Source: Pseudomonadota bacterium
Lineage (GTDB): Bacteria > Desulfobacterota > Binatia > Binatales > Binataceae
Direction of reading: 5' to 3'
Assembly: GCA_021325025.1 (NCBI GenBank)
Contig: JAJPHZ010000016.1
Coordinates: forward strand, 248,001-312,000
DNA: 64,000 nt
Within the stretch, counting starts at the first letter, position 1. Each line of letters begins with the position of its first letter. The notes under the pieces are model-generated. The model saw nothing but the letters and a program-made list of their open reading frames with translations, made no database searches and was not told where the DNA came from. The position numbers and the translations under genes are program-made. This document shows positions 1 through 9,267 of this stretch, piece by piece.

Positions 1-855
1 CATGAACATGCGCGGCATCAGCGGAAAGTGAAATGCCATGTGGCATTCATCGCCATTGCCGAAATACGCCACCGCGTCCTCGGGCCATTGATTGGCCTCC
101 GCCAGCAGCATGCGGTTGGGAAAATTCTCGTCCACGTGGCGGCGCAGTTCCTTCAGGAACTGATGCGTCTCGGGCAGGTTTTCGCAGTTGGTGCCGTCGC
201 GCTTGTACAGATAGGGCACCGCATCCAGCCGCAGGCCGTCCACGCCCAGTTCCAGCCAGAAGTCCAGCACCCGGAACACCTCGCGCTGCACGGCGGGGTT
301 GTCGTAGTTGAGGTCGGGCTGATGGGAATAGAAACGATGGAAGTAATAGGATTTGGCCACCGGGTCCCAGGACCAGTTGGAGGGTTCGAAATCCTGGAAG
401 ATAATCCGTGCGTCCTTGTACTTCTCCGGCGTGTCGCTCCAGATGTAATAGTTGCGATGGCTGCTGCCGGCCGGCGCGCGCCGCGCGCGCTGAAACCATT
501 CGTGCTGAATGGAAGTATGATTGACCACCAGTTCGGTTACCACGTGCAGGCCGCGCGCGTGCGCTTCGCGCAGGAAAGTCTTGAAGTCGGCCAGCGTGCC
601 GCAGTCGGGATGAATATCCGTGTAGTTGGAGATGTCGTAGCCGTCATCGCGCAGCGGAGAGGGATAAAACGGCAGCAGCCACAGCGCCGTCACCCCCAAA
701 GACTGGAGATAGCCGAGCTTGGAGGTAAGACCGGGAAAGTCGCCGATCCCGTCGCCGTTGCTGTCGAAGAACGAGCGCACGCGCAGCTCGTAAAAGATGG
801 CGTCCTTGTACCATTGAGGACTGGCAAGAGCGTGAATTTCCCTGGGATGCTTCAT
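1..855 (-). CDS. treS: trehalose synthase (maltose alpha-D-glucosyltransferase), N-terminal part, cut by window edge
   Basis: GH13 enzyme that interconverts trehalose and maltose in the cytoplasm. The visible 285 residues begin [26 protein letters not shown] and contain the family's early blocks: [19 protein letters not shown], the [19 protein letters not shown] block, [10 protein letters not shown], and the nucleophile region [26 protein letters not shown], which is typical of TreS. The start ATG overlaps the glgE stop as ATGA, so the two are translationally coupled and transcribed leftward. The C-terminus lies outside the window, so whether a maltokinase domain is fused, as in many bacteria, cannot be seen. 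The family call is firm. Confidence 0.95.
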   Translation of the reverse strand, partial: MKHPREIHALASPQWYKDAIFYELRVRSFFDSNGDGIGDFPGLTSKLGYLQSLGVTALWLLPFYPSPLRDDGYDISNYTDIHPDCGTLADFKTFLREAHARGLHVVTELVVNHTSIQHEWFQRARRAPAGSSHRNYYIWSDTPEKYKDARIIFQDFEPSNWSWDPVAKSYYFHRFYSHQPDLNYDNPAVQREVFRVLDFWLELGVDGLRLDAVPYLYKRDGTNCENLPETHQFLKELRRHVDENFPNRMLLAEANQWPEDAVAYFGNGDECHMAFHFPLMPRMFM

Positions 856-2792
856 AAACGTTCTTCGACACGCAGGATGTGCGCGGGCTGGCGCGCCGGA
901 TCAAGCCGCACGTAATTGTATTGCGACCATTCGTATTGGGCGCCGCTGAGCAGGTCGGTGACCCGGTAGCGCTGACCCGGTGCCGCGTCCACCACCTCGG
1001 GCGGAACCGTAACCGTGCACTCCTGGACGTGGACCGGATCGAGATTGACCGGGATCAGCAGCACGTTGCGGCGGTCGGGCGAGGTCTTGGCGTAAAACAG
1101 GATCTGGTCGTTGTCGGCGGGCAGGAAACGCAGGTTGCGGAAATGGTGCAGCGCCGGGTTGCCGCGCCGGATCGCGTTGATCTGCGCCACGAACTCCTTG
1201 ATGTTGCCCGGCCGGTTCCAGTCGCGGGTTTTGATCTGGTACTTCTCCGAATCCATATATTCTTCGCTGCCCGGCGCCGCCGCCCGGTTCTCGCACAGCT
1301 CGTAGCCGCTGTAGATGCCGTAGGAGGGCGACAGCGTCGCCGCCAGCACCAGGCGCATCTTGAACGCCGGCGGTCCCCCGTTCTGCAGGATCGAGGTCAG
1401 GATGTCGGGCGTGTTGGTAAAGAAGTTGGGCCGGAAATAATCGCTCATCTCGGTGGCGCTGAGTTCGGTTAAATACTCGGTCAATTCATACTTGGTATTG
1501 CGCCAGGTGAAGTAGGTATACGACTGCGTAAAACCGGACTTGGCCAGCGCCTTCATCATCTTGGGCCTGGTGAACGCCTCGCCCAAAAATATCACGTCCG
1601 GACGCCGCGACTGAACTTCACCGATCAGCCATTCCCAAAACGCCACCGGCTTGGTGTGCGGATTGTCGACGCGGAAAATCCGCACTCCGCGGCCGACCCA
1701 GAACCACACCACCTCCAACAGCGCCTGCAGCAGCCCCTTCTGATCGGGGGTGTCGAAGTCGATCGGATAGATGTCCTGGTATTCCTTGGGTGGGTTCTCG
1801 GCGTACTTGATGCTGCCGTCGGGGCGATGCCGGAACCATTGCGGATGCTCCCTTACCCAGGGATGGTCGGGAGAGCACTGGACGGCGAAATCCAGCGCCA
1901 CTTCCATTCCCAGCCGGTTGGCGGATTGGACCAGGCGCGTGAAGTCGGCCAGCGTCCCCAGCGCCGGTTCGACTGCGGTGTGGCCCCCGGCGGGACTGCC
2001 GATTGCCCACGGGCTGCCGACGCTGCCGGGACCGCCGTTGACAGTGTTATTGGGTCCCTTGCGGTTGGTCTTGCCGATCGGATGGATCGGCGTCAGATAA
2101 ACCACGTCGAAGCCCATGTCGCGGATTTCGCTCAGCCGCCGCTCGGCGTCGGCAAACGTACCGTGACGGCCCGCAATCGGCGACTGCGAGCGCACGAACA
2201 TTTCATACCAGGCGCCGAAAGCCGCCCTGGGGCGGTCGGCGATCAGCTCAATGAAAGGCTGATAAACCGTAGCACCGAAGCGCTCGCCGCAGCGCGCTGC
2301 GGCTTCGACCAGCCCGGGCGCCGACACCAGGGCCAAAGCCGCCTCGAGGTCCAAAGTCTGACGCAGCGTGTAGAGGCTGACGCTTATCAGTTGAAGGTCC
2401 TCGCCGCGTGCGCGCCGGCCGATTGCCTCCAGCAATGCGATGCCTTCGAGCAGGTCGGAGGCCACGTCGCGCCCGGCGCGGACCTTTTTCGCAAAATCGG
2501 CCAGCCATGAGGCGTACAGGTCGGTCCACGCCTCGATCGTGAACACGTAGCGGGCGTTCTCGGGCGGGGTGAATTCGCCGCGCCAGCGATCGTTGTCCAG
2601 CGCGGCCATCGGAGCCTCGGCGAAGACCTCCTCGTCCTTGCGCCGCCATTTGACCGCCGCGCGCAGCAACTGATGGCCGTCGCGGAAGATGTCGGCTTCC
2701 ACCACGCAGGGCTGGCCCGCGATGCATTTGGCGGGATAACGGCCGCAATCGACCATCGGCGTAATTCCCTCGATGATGATATGGCTCAGCAT
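852..2792 (-). CDS. glgE: alpha-1,4-glucan:maltose-1-phosphate maltosyltransferase
   Basis: GH13_3 enzyme that extends alpha-1,4-glucan from maltose 1-phosphate. The 646-residue length matches the family (about 650-700). It has an N-terminal beta-sandwich domain (residues about 10-110, with [21 protein letters not shown]), then the catalytic barrel with [15 protein letters not shown], the nucleophile motif [10 protein letters not shown], the acid/base motif [12 protein letters not shown] and the [14 protein letters not shown] block. It is the first gene of a glgE-treS pair on the minus strand. The branching enzyme GlgB lies about 51 kb away in this window. The start at 2792 gives MLSHIIIEG; an internal Met (MVDCGRYP) twelve residues later is an alternative. 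About 230 bases separate it from the divergent crotonase gene, so promoters for both probably sit there. Confidence 0.95.
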   Translation of the reverse strand: MLSHIIIEGITPMVDCGRYPAKCIAGQPCVVEADIFRDGHQLLRAAVKWRRKDEEVFAEAPMAALDNDRWRGEFTPPENARYVFTIEAWTDLYASWLADFAKKVRAGRDVASDLLEGIALLEAIGRRARGEDLQLISVSLYTLRQTLDLEAALALVSAPGLVEAAARCGERFGATVYQPFIELIADRPRAAFGAWYEMFVRSQSPIAGRHGTFADAERRLSEIRDMGFDVVYLTPIHPIGKTNRKGPNNTVNGGPGSVGSPWAIGSPAGGHTAVEPALGTLADFTRLVQSANRLGMEVALDFAVQCSPDHPWVREHPQWFRHRPDGSIKYAENPPKEYQDIYPIDFDTPDQKGLLQALLEVVWFWVGRGVRIFRVDNPHTKPVAFWEWLIGEVQSRRPDVIFLGEAFTRPKMMKALAKSGFTQSYTYFTWRNTKYELTEYLTELSATEMSDYFRPNFFTNTPDILTSILQNGGPPAFKMRLVLAATLSPSYGIYSGYELCENRAAAPGSEEYMDSEKYQIKTRDWNRPGNIKEFVAQINAIRRGNPALHHFRNLRFLPADNDQILFYAKTSPDRRNVLLIPVNLDPVHVQECTVTVPPEVVDAAPGQRYRVTDLLSGAQYEWSQYNYVRLDPARQPAHILRVEERL

Positions 2793-3023
2793 CGCACCCG
2801 GACCGGCTTCACCCGCGTGCCTCGCGCCCCAACCCCGCCAGCGGAATTATACATAGCCCGGCGCGGGTCGAAAAAGATAAGTGCTTGCCAGTGGGGCCGG
2901 CGCAAACTCCCGCCGCGGTTTTCGGATTGACCGGCCAGCGCGCCTCGGATAACAAACCAGCAGCCGCTCAGACGGCCCAATCCCGGGCTGGCGCTGCGCC
3001 GGTCAGGAGCCAAGGTAAGGTCG

Positions 3024-3818
3024 ATGGACTCGTATTACAAATCGCTGGAAACGATCCAGGTCACCAAGGACAACGGTGTGGCCACCGTCATGCTCAATCG
3101 TCCCGACGCCCGCAACGCGATCAGTCCGCGCATGCACACCGAGCTGTCGGAGATCTGGCCGCATATTTCCGCCGACCCCGAAATCGACGCGATCATCCTG
3201 ACCGGCGCCGGCAAGGCCTTCTCGGTGGGCGCCGACGTCAAGGGGCTGGATGCCGGCGCGTACCAGTTTCGCGGCACGATGACCACCGAGGCGCGGCTGG
3301 TCGTCACCACCCTGCTCGACGTCGAGCAGCCGATTATCGCCGCGATTAACGGCGACGCGATCGGGCTGGGCGCGACCATCTCGCTGTTCTGCGACATTAC
3401 CGTGGCCTCGGAAACCGCGCGCATCGCCGACCCGCACGTGCGCATCGGGCTGGTCGCGGGCGACGGCGGCGCGGTCATCTGGCCGCATCTGGTCGGCCCC
3501 AATCGCGCCAAGGAGTTCCTGATGCGGGGCAGCCTGATCAATGGCGCCGAGGCCGCGCGGCTGGGTTTGGTCAATTACGCGGTGCCAGCCAGCGAGGTGA
3601 TGAAGAAGGCCGGCGAGTTGGCGCGCGAACTGGCCGACGGTCCGCGCTGGGCCATCCGCTGGACCAAGGTGTCGGTCAACAAGATGCTCAAGGAATCGGT
3701 CAACCTGGTGCTCGACACCTCACTGGCCTACGAAGAGGTCAGCATGAAACTGCCCGACCATCAGGAAGCCACGCGCGCCTTCGTGGAAAAGCGCAAACCC
3801 GTCTTCAACAAGCCTTGA
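3024..3818 (+). CDS. enoyl-CoA hydratase/isomerase (crotonase) family protein with non-canonical active site
   Basis: A 264-residue crotonase-fold protein acting on acyl-CoA esters. The oxyanion-hole segments are present: GAGKAFSVGADVKGL, and AINGDAIGLGATISLFCD. Aligned by eye to rat mitochondrial enoyl-CoA hydratase, the two catalytic glutamates are missing. The position after GGGC is Thr (GLGATI) and the PE position is His (DPHVRIG). An Asp is present in GLVAGDGG, where isomerases and hydrolases of the superfamily may carry an acid. The protein may therefore be an isomerase, hydrolase or another crotonase activity rather than a hydratase. A purine-rich stretch (AAGGTAAGG) precedes the ATG. 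It stands alone, convergent with the nitroreductase gene. Confidence 0.88.
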   Translation: MDSYYKSLETIQVTKDNGVATVMLNRPDARNAISPRMHTELSEIWPHISADPEIDAIILTGAGKAFSVGADVKGLDAGAYQFRGTMTTEARLVVTTLLDVEQPIIAAINGDAIGLGATISLFCDITVASETARIADPHVRIGLVAGDGGAVIWPHLVGPNRAKEFLMRGSLINGAEAARLGLVNYAVPASEVMKKAGELARELADGPRWAIRWTKVSVNKMLKESVNLVLDTSLAYEEVSMKLPDHQEATRAFVEKRKPVFNKP

Positions 3819-3829
3819 GCAAAAACCTC

Positions 3830-3857
3830 GGCGCGGTGCGCCCTTTTGCGCCGCGCC
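3830..3857. terminator. possible bidirectional terminator hairpin between convergent genes
   Basis: A GGCGCGG arm (3830-3836) and a CCGCGCC arm (3851-3857) flank a loop with a short CCCTTTT run. The hairpin lies between the stops of the crotonase and nitroreductase genes. There is no clear T-tract on either side, so this is only a candidate. Confidence 0.3.
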
Positions 3858-3863
3858 CGCCGC

Positions 3864-4523
3864 TCAGCGGCCCGGCCAGGGGTTTCCGTAGCGGTCGCGG
3901 CAGGTGACCTCGGCGACGGGTTTGCGCCTGACCGGTCCGAACTTGTCGGTCGGATAGCCAATCGGCAGCAGCGCCCAGGTCGTGTACTCGGGCGGCAATC
4001 CCAGCACTTCCCTCATCTCGTCTTCGTAAAGGGCGTGCAGCGTGGTCAACACCGTGCCCAGGCCCAGCGCGCGGCAGGCGAGCATCATGTTCTGGATCGC
4101 GGGATAGATGCTGGCGCCCTCCAGGCGGCCCATCCGCTCGCGGAATTTGGGATCCTGCGCGGCCGGATTGCCCGACTTGAGGCACGGCACAATCAGCACC
4201 GGCGCCTCGTGGATGTGCTCGAGCAGATGCAGCACCGAGTTGGCGATGAGCCGTCCGGTGCGGTCGCCGCCGCTGAACTTGGCCTTGATGTAATCGGCCA
4301 TATGGGCGCGGTCGGCCGCCTTGCGATAGACCCCGGCCACTCGCTGGCGCTGCGCTGCGTCGGTCACCACCATGAACAGCCAGTTTTGGTCGTTGGACCC
4401 CGATGCCGCCTGCGTGCCAGCCTCCACGATTTTGGCGATCACCTCATCGGGTACCGGGTCGGGCTTGTAGCGGCGCAGCGCGCGCGTCGAGTACATCACC
4501 TGGAAAATTCCGAGCTCGGCCAT
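3864..4523 (-). CDS. nitroreductase family protein
   Basis: A 219-residue FMN-dependent oxidoreductase of the nitroreductase superfamily (NAD(P)H donor, various acceptors). Visible family features are the N-terminal YSTRALRRYKPDPVPDE block, which contacts FMN phosphate, the AASGSNDQNWLFMVVTD block, and the C-terminal LGLGTVLTTL and LLPIGYPTDKFGPVRRKPV segments. The start at 4523 (MAELGIFQ) is chosen because GGAGAGG lies just upstream and because the open frame further 5' encodes an unlikely Arg-rich stretch. The usual PxGxP variant reads PIGYPTDKFG. It faces the crotonase gene and is divergent from the amidohydrolase gene. The physiological substrate cannot be told from sequence. Confidence 0.9.
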   Translation of the reverse strand: MAELGIFQVMYSTRALRRYKPDPVPDEVIAKIVEAGTQAASGSNDQNWLFMVVTDAAQRQRVAGVYRKAADRAHMADYIKAKFSGGDRTGRLIANSVLHLLEHIHEAPVLIVPCLKSGNPAAQDPKFRERMGRLEGASIYPAIQNMMLACRALGLGTVLTTLHALYEDEMREVLGLPPEYTTWALLPIGYPTDKFGPVRRKPVAEVTCRDRYGNPWPGR

Positions 4524-4674
4524 AACAGCCTCTCCTTCCCCGCGCCGGCGGGCTTGCCCGGCGGATACCTTCGCCGGCCCGCCGTTTGCGCTTCGCCTTG
4601 ACCTAATGCAAGGTCTGCAATAACTCAATAACCAACCGCTTTACCCGAGGCGAAGGCAGGTTGAGGCATCCTTT

Positions 4675-5844
4675 ATGGCCCGAATCGAGGAGAATTTCCA
4701 TAAGCTGAAGTATCCGGGCGCGGTCGACGCCGACGGCCACATCTATGAAGCCGGCGATTTGTGGGAGCAATACTGCGAGGCGAAATACAGGCCCGTGGCC
4801 GTGCGCATCAGGCGCGATGAGCGCCAGGGCGATTATTTGGAAATCCAGGGACGGCCGTCGAAAATCGCCCGCCGCGGAGTCTTCAGCGAGTCCGTTATGG
4901 GCCGCGTGTCGCGCCAGCACGGCGAGTTGCACAGCCTGCGCCCCTACGGCGAGGATTTCCCGCTGGGTTCGATGGACGCTCGCGAGCGCCTTGAGCGGCT
5001 GGACCGCGAGGGGCTGGAGCGCGCGTTCATCTATCCGACCATCGGGCTTAACTGGGAGACGGAGTGTGACGACCTCGACTACGCCCAGGCGATGTGCCGC
5101 GCGTACAACCGCTGGCTGCTCGACTGGTGTGCGGACGGCGGCAAGCGGCTGATTCCGGTCGCGCATCTGTCGCTGGGCGATCCGGTCGCCGCCGCGGCCG
5201 AACTGGAGCGGGCGGTCAAGGCCGGATGCAAGGGCGGCTGGGTCGGGCAGTTCGTGATGACGCGCAAGCCGCACGCCCATCCCGATCACGACGTGCTGTT
5301 CGCCAAGGCCCAGGAACTCGACGTGCCCATCGGAATCCATCCCTCGATCGAGCCGACCTGGGCGTTGCCCGGCCGCTACGACCGCCAATACATCCGCGCC
5401 CACACCTTCTTTCTCAATGTCACCGCCTCCGACGCGATCCGCCATGCGCTGACCAGCTTCATGCAGTATGGCACCTTCGACAAATTCCCGCGCCTGAAGC
5501 TGGTCCTGCTCGAGGTTGGTGCGGGATGGATCAGCTACTGGCTGGACCGGATGGACGCGGTCTATGCCAGCATCGCGGGGCGTACGGTCCCGCTCAAGGA
5601 AAAGCCCAGCGTTTACTTCAATCGCAACGTGTGGATCTCCGCCGATCCTGACGAGCATGCGCTGCCCGCGATGGTCGAACTTTGCGGTGAGGACAAATTC
5701 TTCTGGGCCTCGGACTTTCCGCATCCCGACCATACCGGCAATTACGTCGAGGAGCTGGAGGAGATGGTGGGCAGGCTGAGCCCGTCGGCGCGGCGCAAGG
5801 TGCTGGGCGACAACGTGCTGCGCGTCTACAACTGCGCCGCCTGA
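4675..5844 (+). CDS. amidohydrolase family protein (amidohydrolase 2 type)
   Basis: A 389-residue TIM-barrel metal-dependent hydrolase or decarboxylase of the amidohydrolase-2 (PF04909) type. The N-terminal metal site reads VDADGHIYE instead of the classic DxHxH, a variant often found in this subfamily. Further family features are IGIHPS (metal His), the LVLLEVGAGWISYWLDRMD block and the C-terminal FFWASDFPHPDHT motif carrying the catalytic Asp. The ATG at 4675 starts MARIEENFHKLKYPG; no strong ribosome site is seen. Such proteins are abundant in lineages that also carry many luciferase-like monooxygenases, and are usually inferred to act in degradation of aromatic or other organic compounds. 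The substrate is unknown. Confidence 0.9.
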   Translation: MARIEENFHKLKYPGAVDADGHIYEAGDLWEQYCEAKYRPVAVRIRRDERQGDYLEIQGRPSKIARRGVFSESVMGRVSRQHGELHSLRPYGEDFPLGSMDARERLERLDREGLERAFIYPTIGLNWETECDDLDYAQAMCRAYNRWLLDWCADGGKRLIPVAHLSLGDPVAAAAELERAVKAGCKGGWVGQFVMTRKPHAHPDHDVLFAKAQELDVPIGIHPSIEPTWALPGRYDRQYIRAHTFFLNVTASDAIRHALTSFMQYGTFDKFPRLKLVLLEVGAGWISYWLDRMDAVYASIAGRTVPLKEKPSVYFNRNVWISADPDEHALPAMVELCGEDKFFWASDFPHPDHTGNYVEELEEMVGRLSPSARRKVLGDNVLRVYNCAA

Positions 5845-6133
5845 GCGGCTTTAGGCGACAGCGCGACCGCTGACTGCGCCCGCGCGCGGCTGGGGCCGGG
5901 TCCGCAAGCCGCGAAAGCGCAAGAAAATTTCCGCCTTCCTTTTTCTCTGCGTTCTCTCCCAGTCACATCTATACCGACCTTACGCTAATTTAACGACTTA
6001 TCCTTTACGGCCGGGAACTTTTGGGCCGCCTGAGCGGTTTTCGGCTTGTATCCCATATCGATTCACGCCTTCATCCGAGCGCCGCGCACCCTATTCGATG
6101 CGCGGCCGGGGGCTATCGGGAGTAGCTGCGACG

Positions 6134-8308
6134 ATGAATTCGAAACGCCTGGTGATTCCCGGGACGCTTGCAACGGCGGTCGTGCTGATGTTGGCCTTTG
6201 GGCGGACGTCTAAGGGGGCGGTCGGCAACTCCTACACGCAAACCAACCTGCTGTCCGACAATGGCGTGCCCGGCACTAAAATTGACGCCAGGCTGGTTAA
6301 CGCCTGGGGGATGGCGTTTTTTAATGGCGCGCCGTTCTGGATAAACGACGAAGGCTCGGGGGTTTCGGAGCTGATCGACGGCCAGGGCAACATTATGGCA
6401 GGCCTGCCCTTCGTCACGATTCCGCCGCCCGCTGGCGGGGCGGGAGCGTCGCGGCCCACCGGTATCGTGACTAACTCCACCAGCGAATTCATGCTGCCCG
6501 ACGCCAGTCCCGCTTTGTTCATCTTCGATAGCCTGGACGGGACGATCTCGGGATGGAATACCGGCTCCACCGCGGTAACGATGGTCAACAATTCGATGAC
6601 CGCACGCTACACCGGCCTGGCTACGGCGATGATCGGCGGCACCACCTTTCTTTATGCGGCCAATTCCGTGGGTGGGATTGACGTCTTCGACGGCAGCTTC
6701 AAACCGTTCAAGACCACCGGCGGATTCGTCGATCCCAGTCTGCCCAGCGGGTTGACCCCGTTTGGCATCGCCAACATCGACGGCGACCTCTACGTCACCT
6801 ACGCCCAGGCCTTTACGCCCAATGGCGTGGTCGATGAATTCACGCCGCAGGGCGTGATGGTGCGGCGCTTCGCCACCGGCGGGACGTTGAATCAGCCGTG
6901 GGCGGTGGTAACGGCGCCGGCAAGTTTCGGCGCCTTCAGCAACGATTTGCTGATCGGCAACTTTGGCAACGGCACCATCAGCGCGTTCAATCAAACGACC
7001 GGGACCTTCTTGGGTCAACTGCAGGATTCCAAGGGCGCCGCGATCAAGATCGACGGGCTATGGGCGTTGGTGGCGGGTGCGGGTGCCACCGGAGTTACCA
7101 ATCCCAACGCGATGTATTTCGCGGCCGGCCCCAACGGCCAGGCCAACGGGCTGTTCGGCTACCTTACGGCCAATGCGCCCGTCACCACGCCAACTCCGAC
7201 GCCGGCTTCGACGCCGAGCATGACCCCGACCCCGGCTCCCACCAGCGCGTCGATCACGCCCAAGCCAACCGCGACACCCAAAGCCACCGCGCCGGTAATC
7301 ACCAGCGTTCCGTCGACGATCTTCATCGGCCAGAACTTTGTTATCAACGGCAGCGGCTTTACCGGGGGTTCGGTGGTCAACTTCTTCGTCGCCACCGCCA
7401 ACGGGCCGCACAACGCGGGACCGCTGACTCCCGCTCCCCCGTTCAGCCCCACTCAGCTCACGGTCGCGGTGCCGGCCAGCGTCAGCCCGGGCGATGGCTT
7501 CGTGTCGGTTCAGGTGGTCAATACCGACGAAGGATTTTTGGCCTCCAACCCGGTCTCCGCGCTGCTGATGGGCTCACCGGCCGCCGGTTTTCCCGATCTG
7601 ACCACGATTAACGGCGTGGGTCTGGCGCCGACCAGCTCCGATCCGAGCTTTGCCACCGACAACGTACAAACGGTTGTCCCGCAAGGAAGTACGGTCAAGC
7701 TGGGCGGGAGCGGCTTCGATACTACCTACGGCGTCGCCATTGACCTGTTCTGCGCCTGCACCGGGGGCAAAGTGGGCCCGTTTTTCCTCAACCCGGGCGC
7801 CCCGGGGCTGACCGCGACGCAACTCACCTTGGTAGTCCCGGCCAAGGGGATGCCCAATTCTCCGGCCACCGGTCCGGGTGCCTTCGTGATCAGCAACGCC
7901 GGCGCGGCGCATACGTACAGCGACAAGAGCAACGCGGTGTCGGTGCCGATCGGCAGTGCGATTGCGGTCAACTCGGTGAGCCAATCAGGCAAAACCATCA
8001 CCGTCCACGGAACCGGATTCTCCACTCTGACCGTGATAAATCTGTTCAACACCCAAGGCGCAGGCGTGGTCAATCTGGGCGGCTTGAACGCCAAGGGCGC
8101 GCCGAAGATCGCACTGGACGTCATCAGCGAGGACCAATTCACCTTCGCCGTACCGTCTGGCGCGGTCCCCGGCCCCGCCTTCGTCCAGGCGTTCAATCCA
8201 CCGTTCGTACCCTACACCAGTTCGGGCAACGGTGCCGGCGGGGCGTTCATGCTGACCGCTGCCGCGACCCCGACGACCACCCCCACCCCCTACATTTTTC
8301 CTTACTGA
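6134..8308 (+). CDS. secreted TIGR03118-like protein with three C-terminal IPT/TIG-like domains
   Basis: A 724-residue exported protein. The start at 6134 gives MNSKRLVIPGTLATAVVLML, a good signal peptide, with GGGAG upstream; an in-frame ATG twelve codons earlier lacks a ribosome site. Residues about 35-345 match the TIGR03118 type (NLLSDNGVPGTKIDARLVNA, WGMAF, FWINDEGSGVSELIDGQGN), a propeller-like fold. A Pro/Thr linker rich in TPTP repeats (about 350-385) leads to three beta-sandwich-like units (387-485, 485-615, 615-712). The second unit has GSGFDTTYGVAIDLFCACTG followed by GPFF. The third ends in AFNPPFVPYTSSGN, then GGAF. The same three-unit module forms the whole mature protein at 31386-32408, and related units occur on three membrane proteins in between. 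An outer-membrane protein gene follows after 11 bases. Confidence 0.85.
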   Translation: MNSKRLVIPGTLATAVVLMLAFGRTSKGAVGNSYTQTNLLSDNGVPGTKIDARLVNAWGMAFFNGAPFWINDEGSGVSELIDGQGNIMAGLPFVTIPPPAGGAGASRPTGIVTNSTSEFMLPDASPALFIFDSLDGTISGWNTGSTAVTMVNNSMTARYTGLATAMIGGTTFLYAANSVGGIDVFDGSFKPFKTTGGFVDPSLPSGLTPFGIANIDGDLYVTYAQAFTPNGVVDEFTPQGVMVRRFATGGTLNQPWAVVTAPASFGAFSNDLLIGNFGNGTISAFNQTTGTFLGQLQDSKGAAIKIDGLWALVAGAGATGVTNPNAMYFAAGPNGQANGLFGYLTANAPVTTPTPTPASTPSMTPTPAPTSASITPKPTATPKATAPVITSVPSTIFIGQNFVINGSGFTGGSVVNFFVATANGPHNAGPLTPAPPFSPTQLTVAVPASVSPGDGFVSVQVVNTDEGFLASNPVSALLMGSPAAGFPDLTTINGVGLAPTSSDPSFATDNVQTVVPQGSTVKLGGSGFDTTYGVAIDLFCACTGGKVGPFFLNPGAPGLTATQLTLVVPAKGMPNSPATGPGAFVISNAGAAHTYSDKSNAVSVPIGSAIAVNSVSQSGKTITVHGTGFSTLTVINLFNTQGAGVVNLGGLNAKGAPKIALDVISEDQFTFAVPSGAVPGPAFVQAFNPPFVPYTSSGNGAGGAFMLTAAATPTTTPTPYIFPY

Positions 8309-8319
8309 GAGGCGCTCCG

Positions 8320-9243
8320 ATGGACCGCGCGATAAGCAAGGCCAGAGGCTGCCGGCTGCTGCTCCCACTGTGCGCGCTGGCGCTGTTGTTGCCGCCCCGG
8401 ACCGGCGCAGCCGAGCCTGTCGCGGAGAGCGGCGCGAATCTTTCATTGCGGATGGATCGGCTGGAGGCCCGGCTGCGCGAAGTCGAAGAGCAACTCACAC
8501 AATTGCGGCGCGAAAAGCAGGCGGTGCAGACGCAGCTTGATCGTCAAAAACAGCAGGACGCCGCGCTCAAGGCCCGCGTGGACCCGCAGCTTGCGTCCGC
8601 TGCAAGGCCGCTTTCCTCCGAAGGCTTGGAGGAGCGCGATGCGCGGTCAACGCCTGTTTCGCAGTGGGGCACGCGGGTCGGCTACCAGGATTTCCCTTAC
8701 ATGCAACGCCATGGCGGATTTTTCTACAGCTTTTACTTCGACCACACCCTGGCGCGCGAGGCCGAAGGTATTCCGTTCGGCGATCTGGGCGCTGAAATCT
8801 CGGTCGGCATCGCTCGCAGCGATACCGATCATGTAGGCGATTTCTCCGACGTTTTGTTTCAAAAGTTCAGGCTCGACTATCGCCAGACCATGCTCTCGGG
8901 ATGGATCGGCATGAAGTATTCGCTCAACCGCTGGGCGCGATGGGGACTGCGTCCCTATGTGATCGGCGGTCCCGGAATCTGGGGCGACGTGATCGAGTCG
9001 GCGCCCGCCTTTATCGGGCAGAGCCTGCCCTCCAAGGTGCTGCAATTGCGCAAGCTGCCGGTCGATGCGGCAGCCAACCTTTATGAAGGCGGGCAGGGCG
9101 GTGCGGGATTCGAATTTAATCTGGCGCGAACCGGCGTGCCGCTGCTGCGCCGCGTCAACCTAGGTTTCGACTACCGCTATTCCGCCTGGACCAGCGGAGA
9201 GCGCTTCAACACCTACTCATTTTCACTGTCCGCCAACGAGTAG
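8320..9243 (+). CDS. predicted outer-membrane beta-barrel protein with N-terminal coiled coil
   Basis: A 307-residue hypothetical protein. A signal peptide (residues 1-30, RLLLPLCALALLLPPRTGAA) is followed by a coiled coil (about 38-75, LRMDRLEARLREVEEQLTQL). The rest has alternating aromatic/polar strands and Gly-rich turns typical of an outer-membrane barrel (FFYSFYFDHTLA, GWIGMKYSLNRWARWGLRPY, VNLGFDYRYSAW). It ends FSLSANE. GAGAGG lies eight bases before the ATG, and the gene follows the TIGR03118/IPT gene by 11 bases, so the two are probably co-expressed. The coiled-coil/barrel order resembles porin-like proteins in which the helix faces the periplasm. No specific family was recognised. 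Confidence 0.75.
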   Translation: MDRAISKARGCRLLLPLCALALLLPPRTGAAEPVAESGANLSLRMDRLEARLREVEEQLTQLRREKQAVQTQLDRQKQQDAALKARVDPQLASAARPLSSEGLEERDARSTPVSQWGTRVGYQDFPYMQRHGGFFYSFYFDHTLAREAEGIPFGDLGAEISVGIARSDTDHVGDFSDVLFQKFRLDYRQTMLSGWIGMKYSLNRWARWGLRPYVIGGPGIWGDVIESAPAFIGQSLPSKVLQLRKLPVDAAANLYEGGQGGAGFEFNLARTGVPLLRRVNLGFDYRYSAWTSGERFNTYSFSLSANE

Positions 9244-9267
9244 GCGGTCTGGCGGCGACCGGCGCAG

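Noticed and set aside
4603..5733. Long open frame antisense to the amidohydrolase gene
   Set aside because: High-GC codon bias makes long antisense frames. The predicted product has no family motifs and the plus-strand gene is clear.
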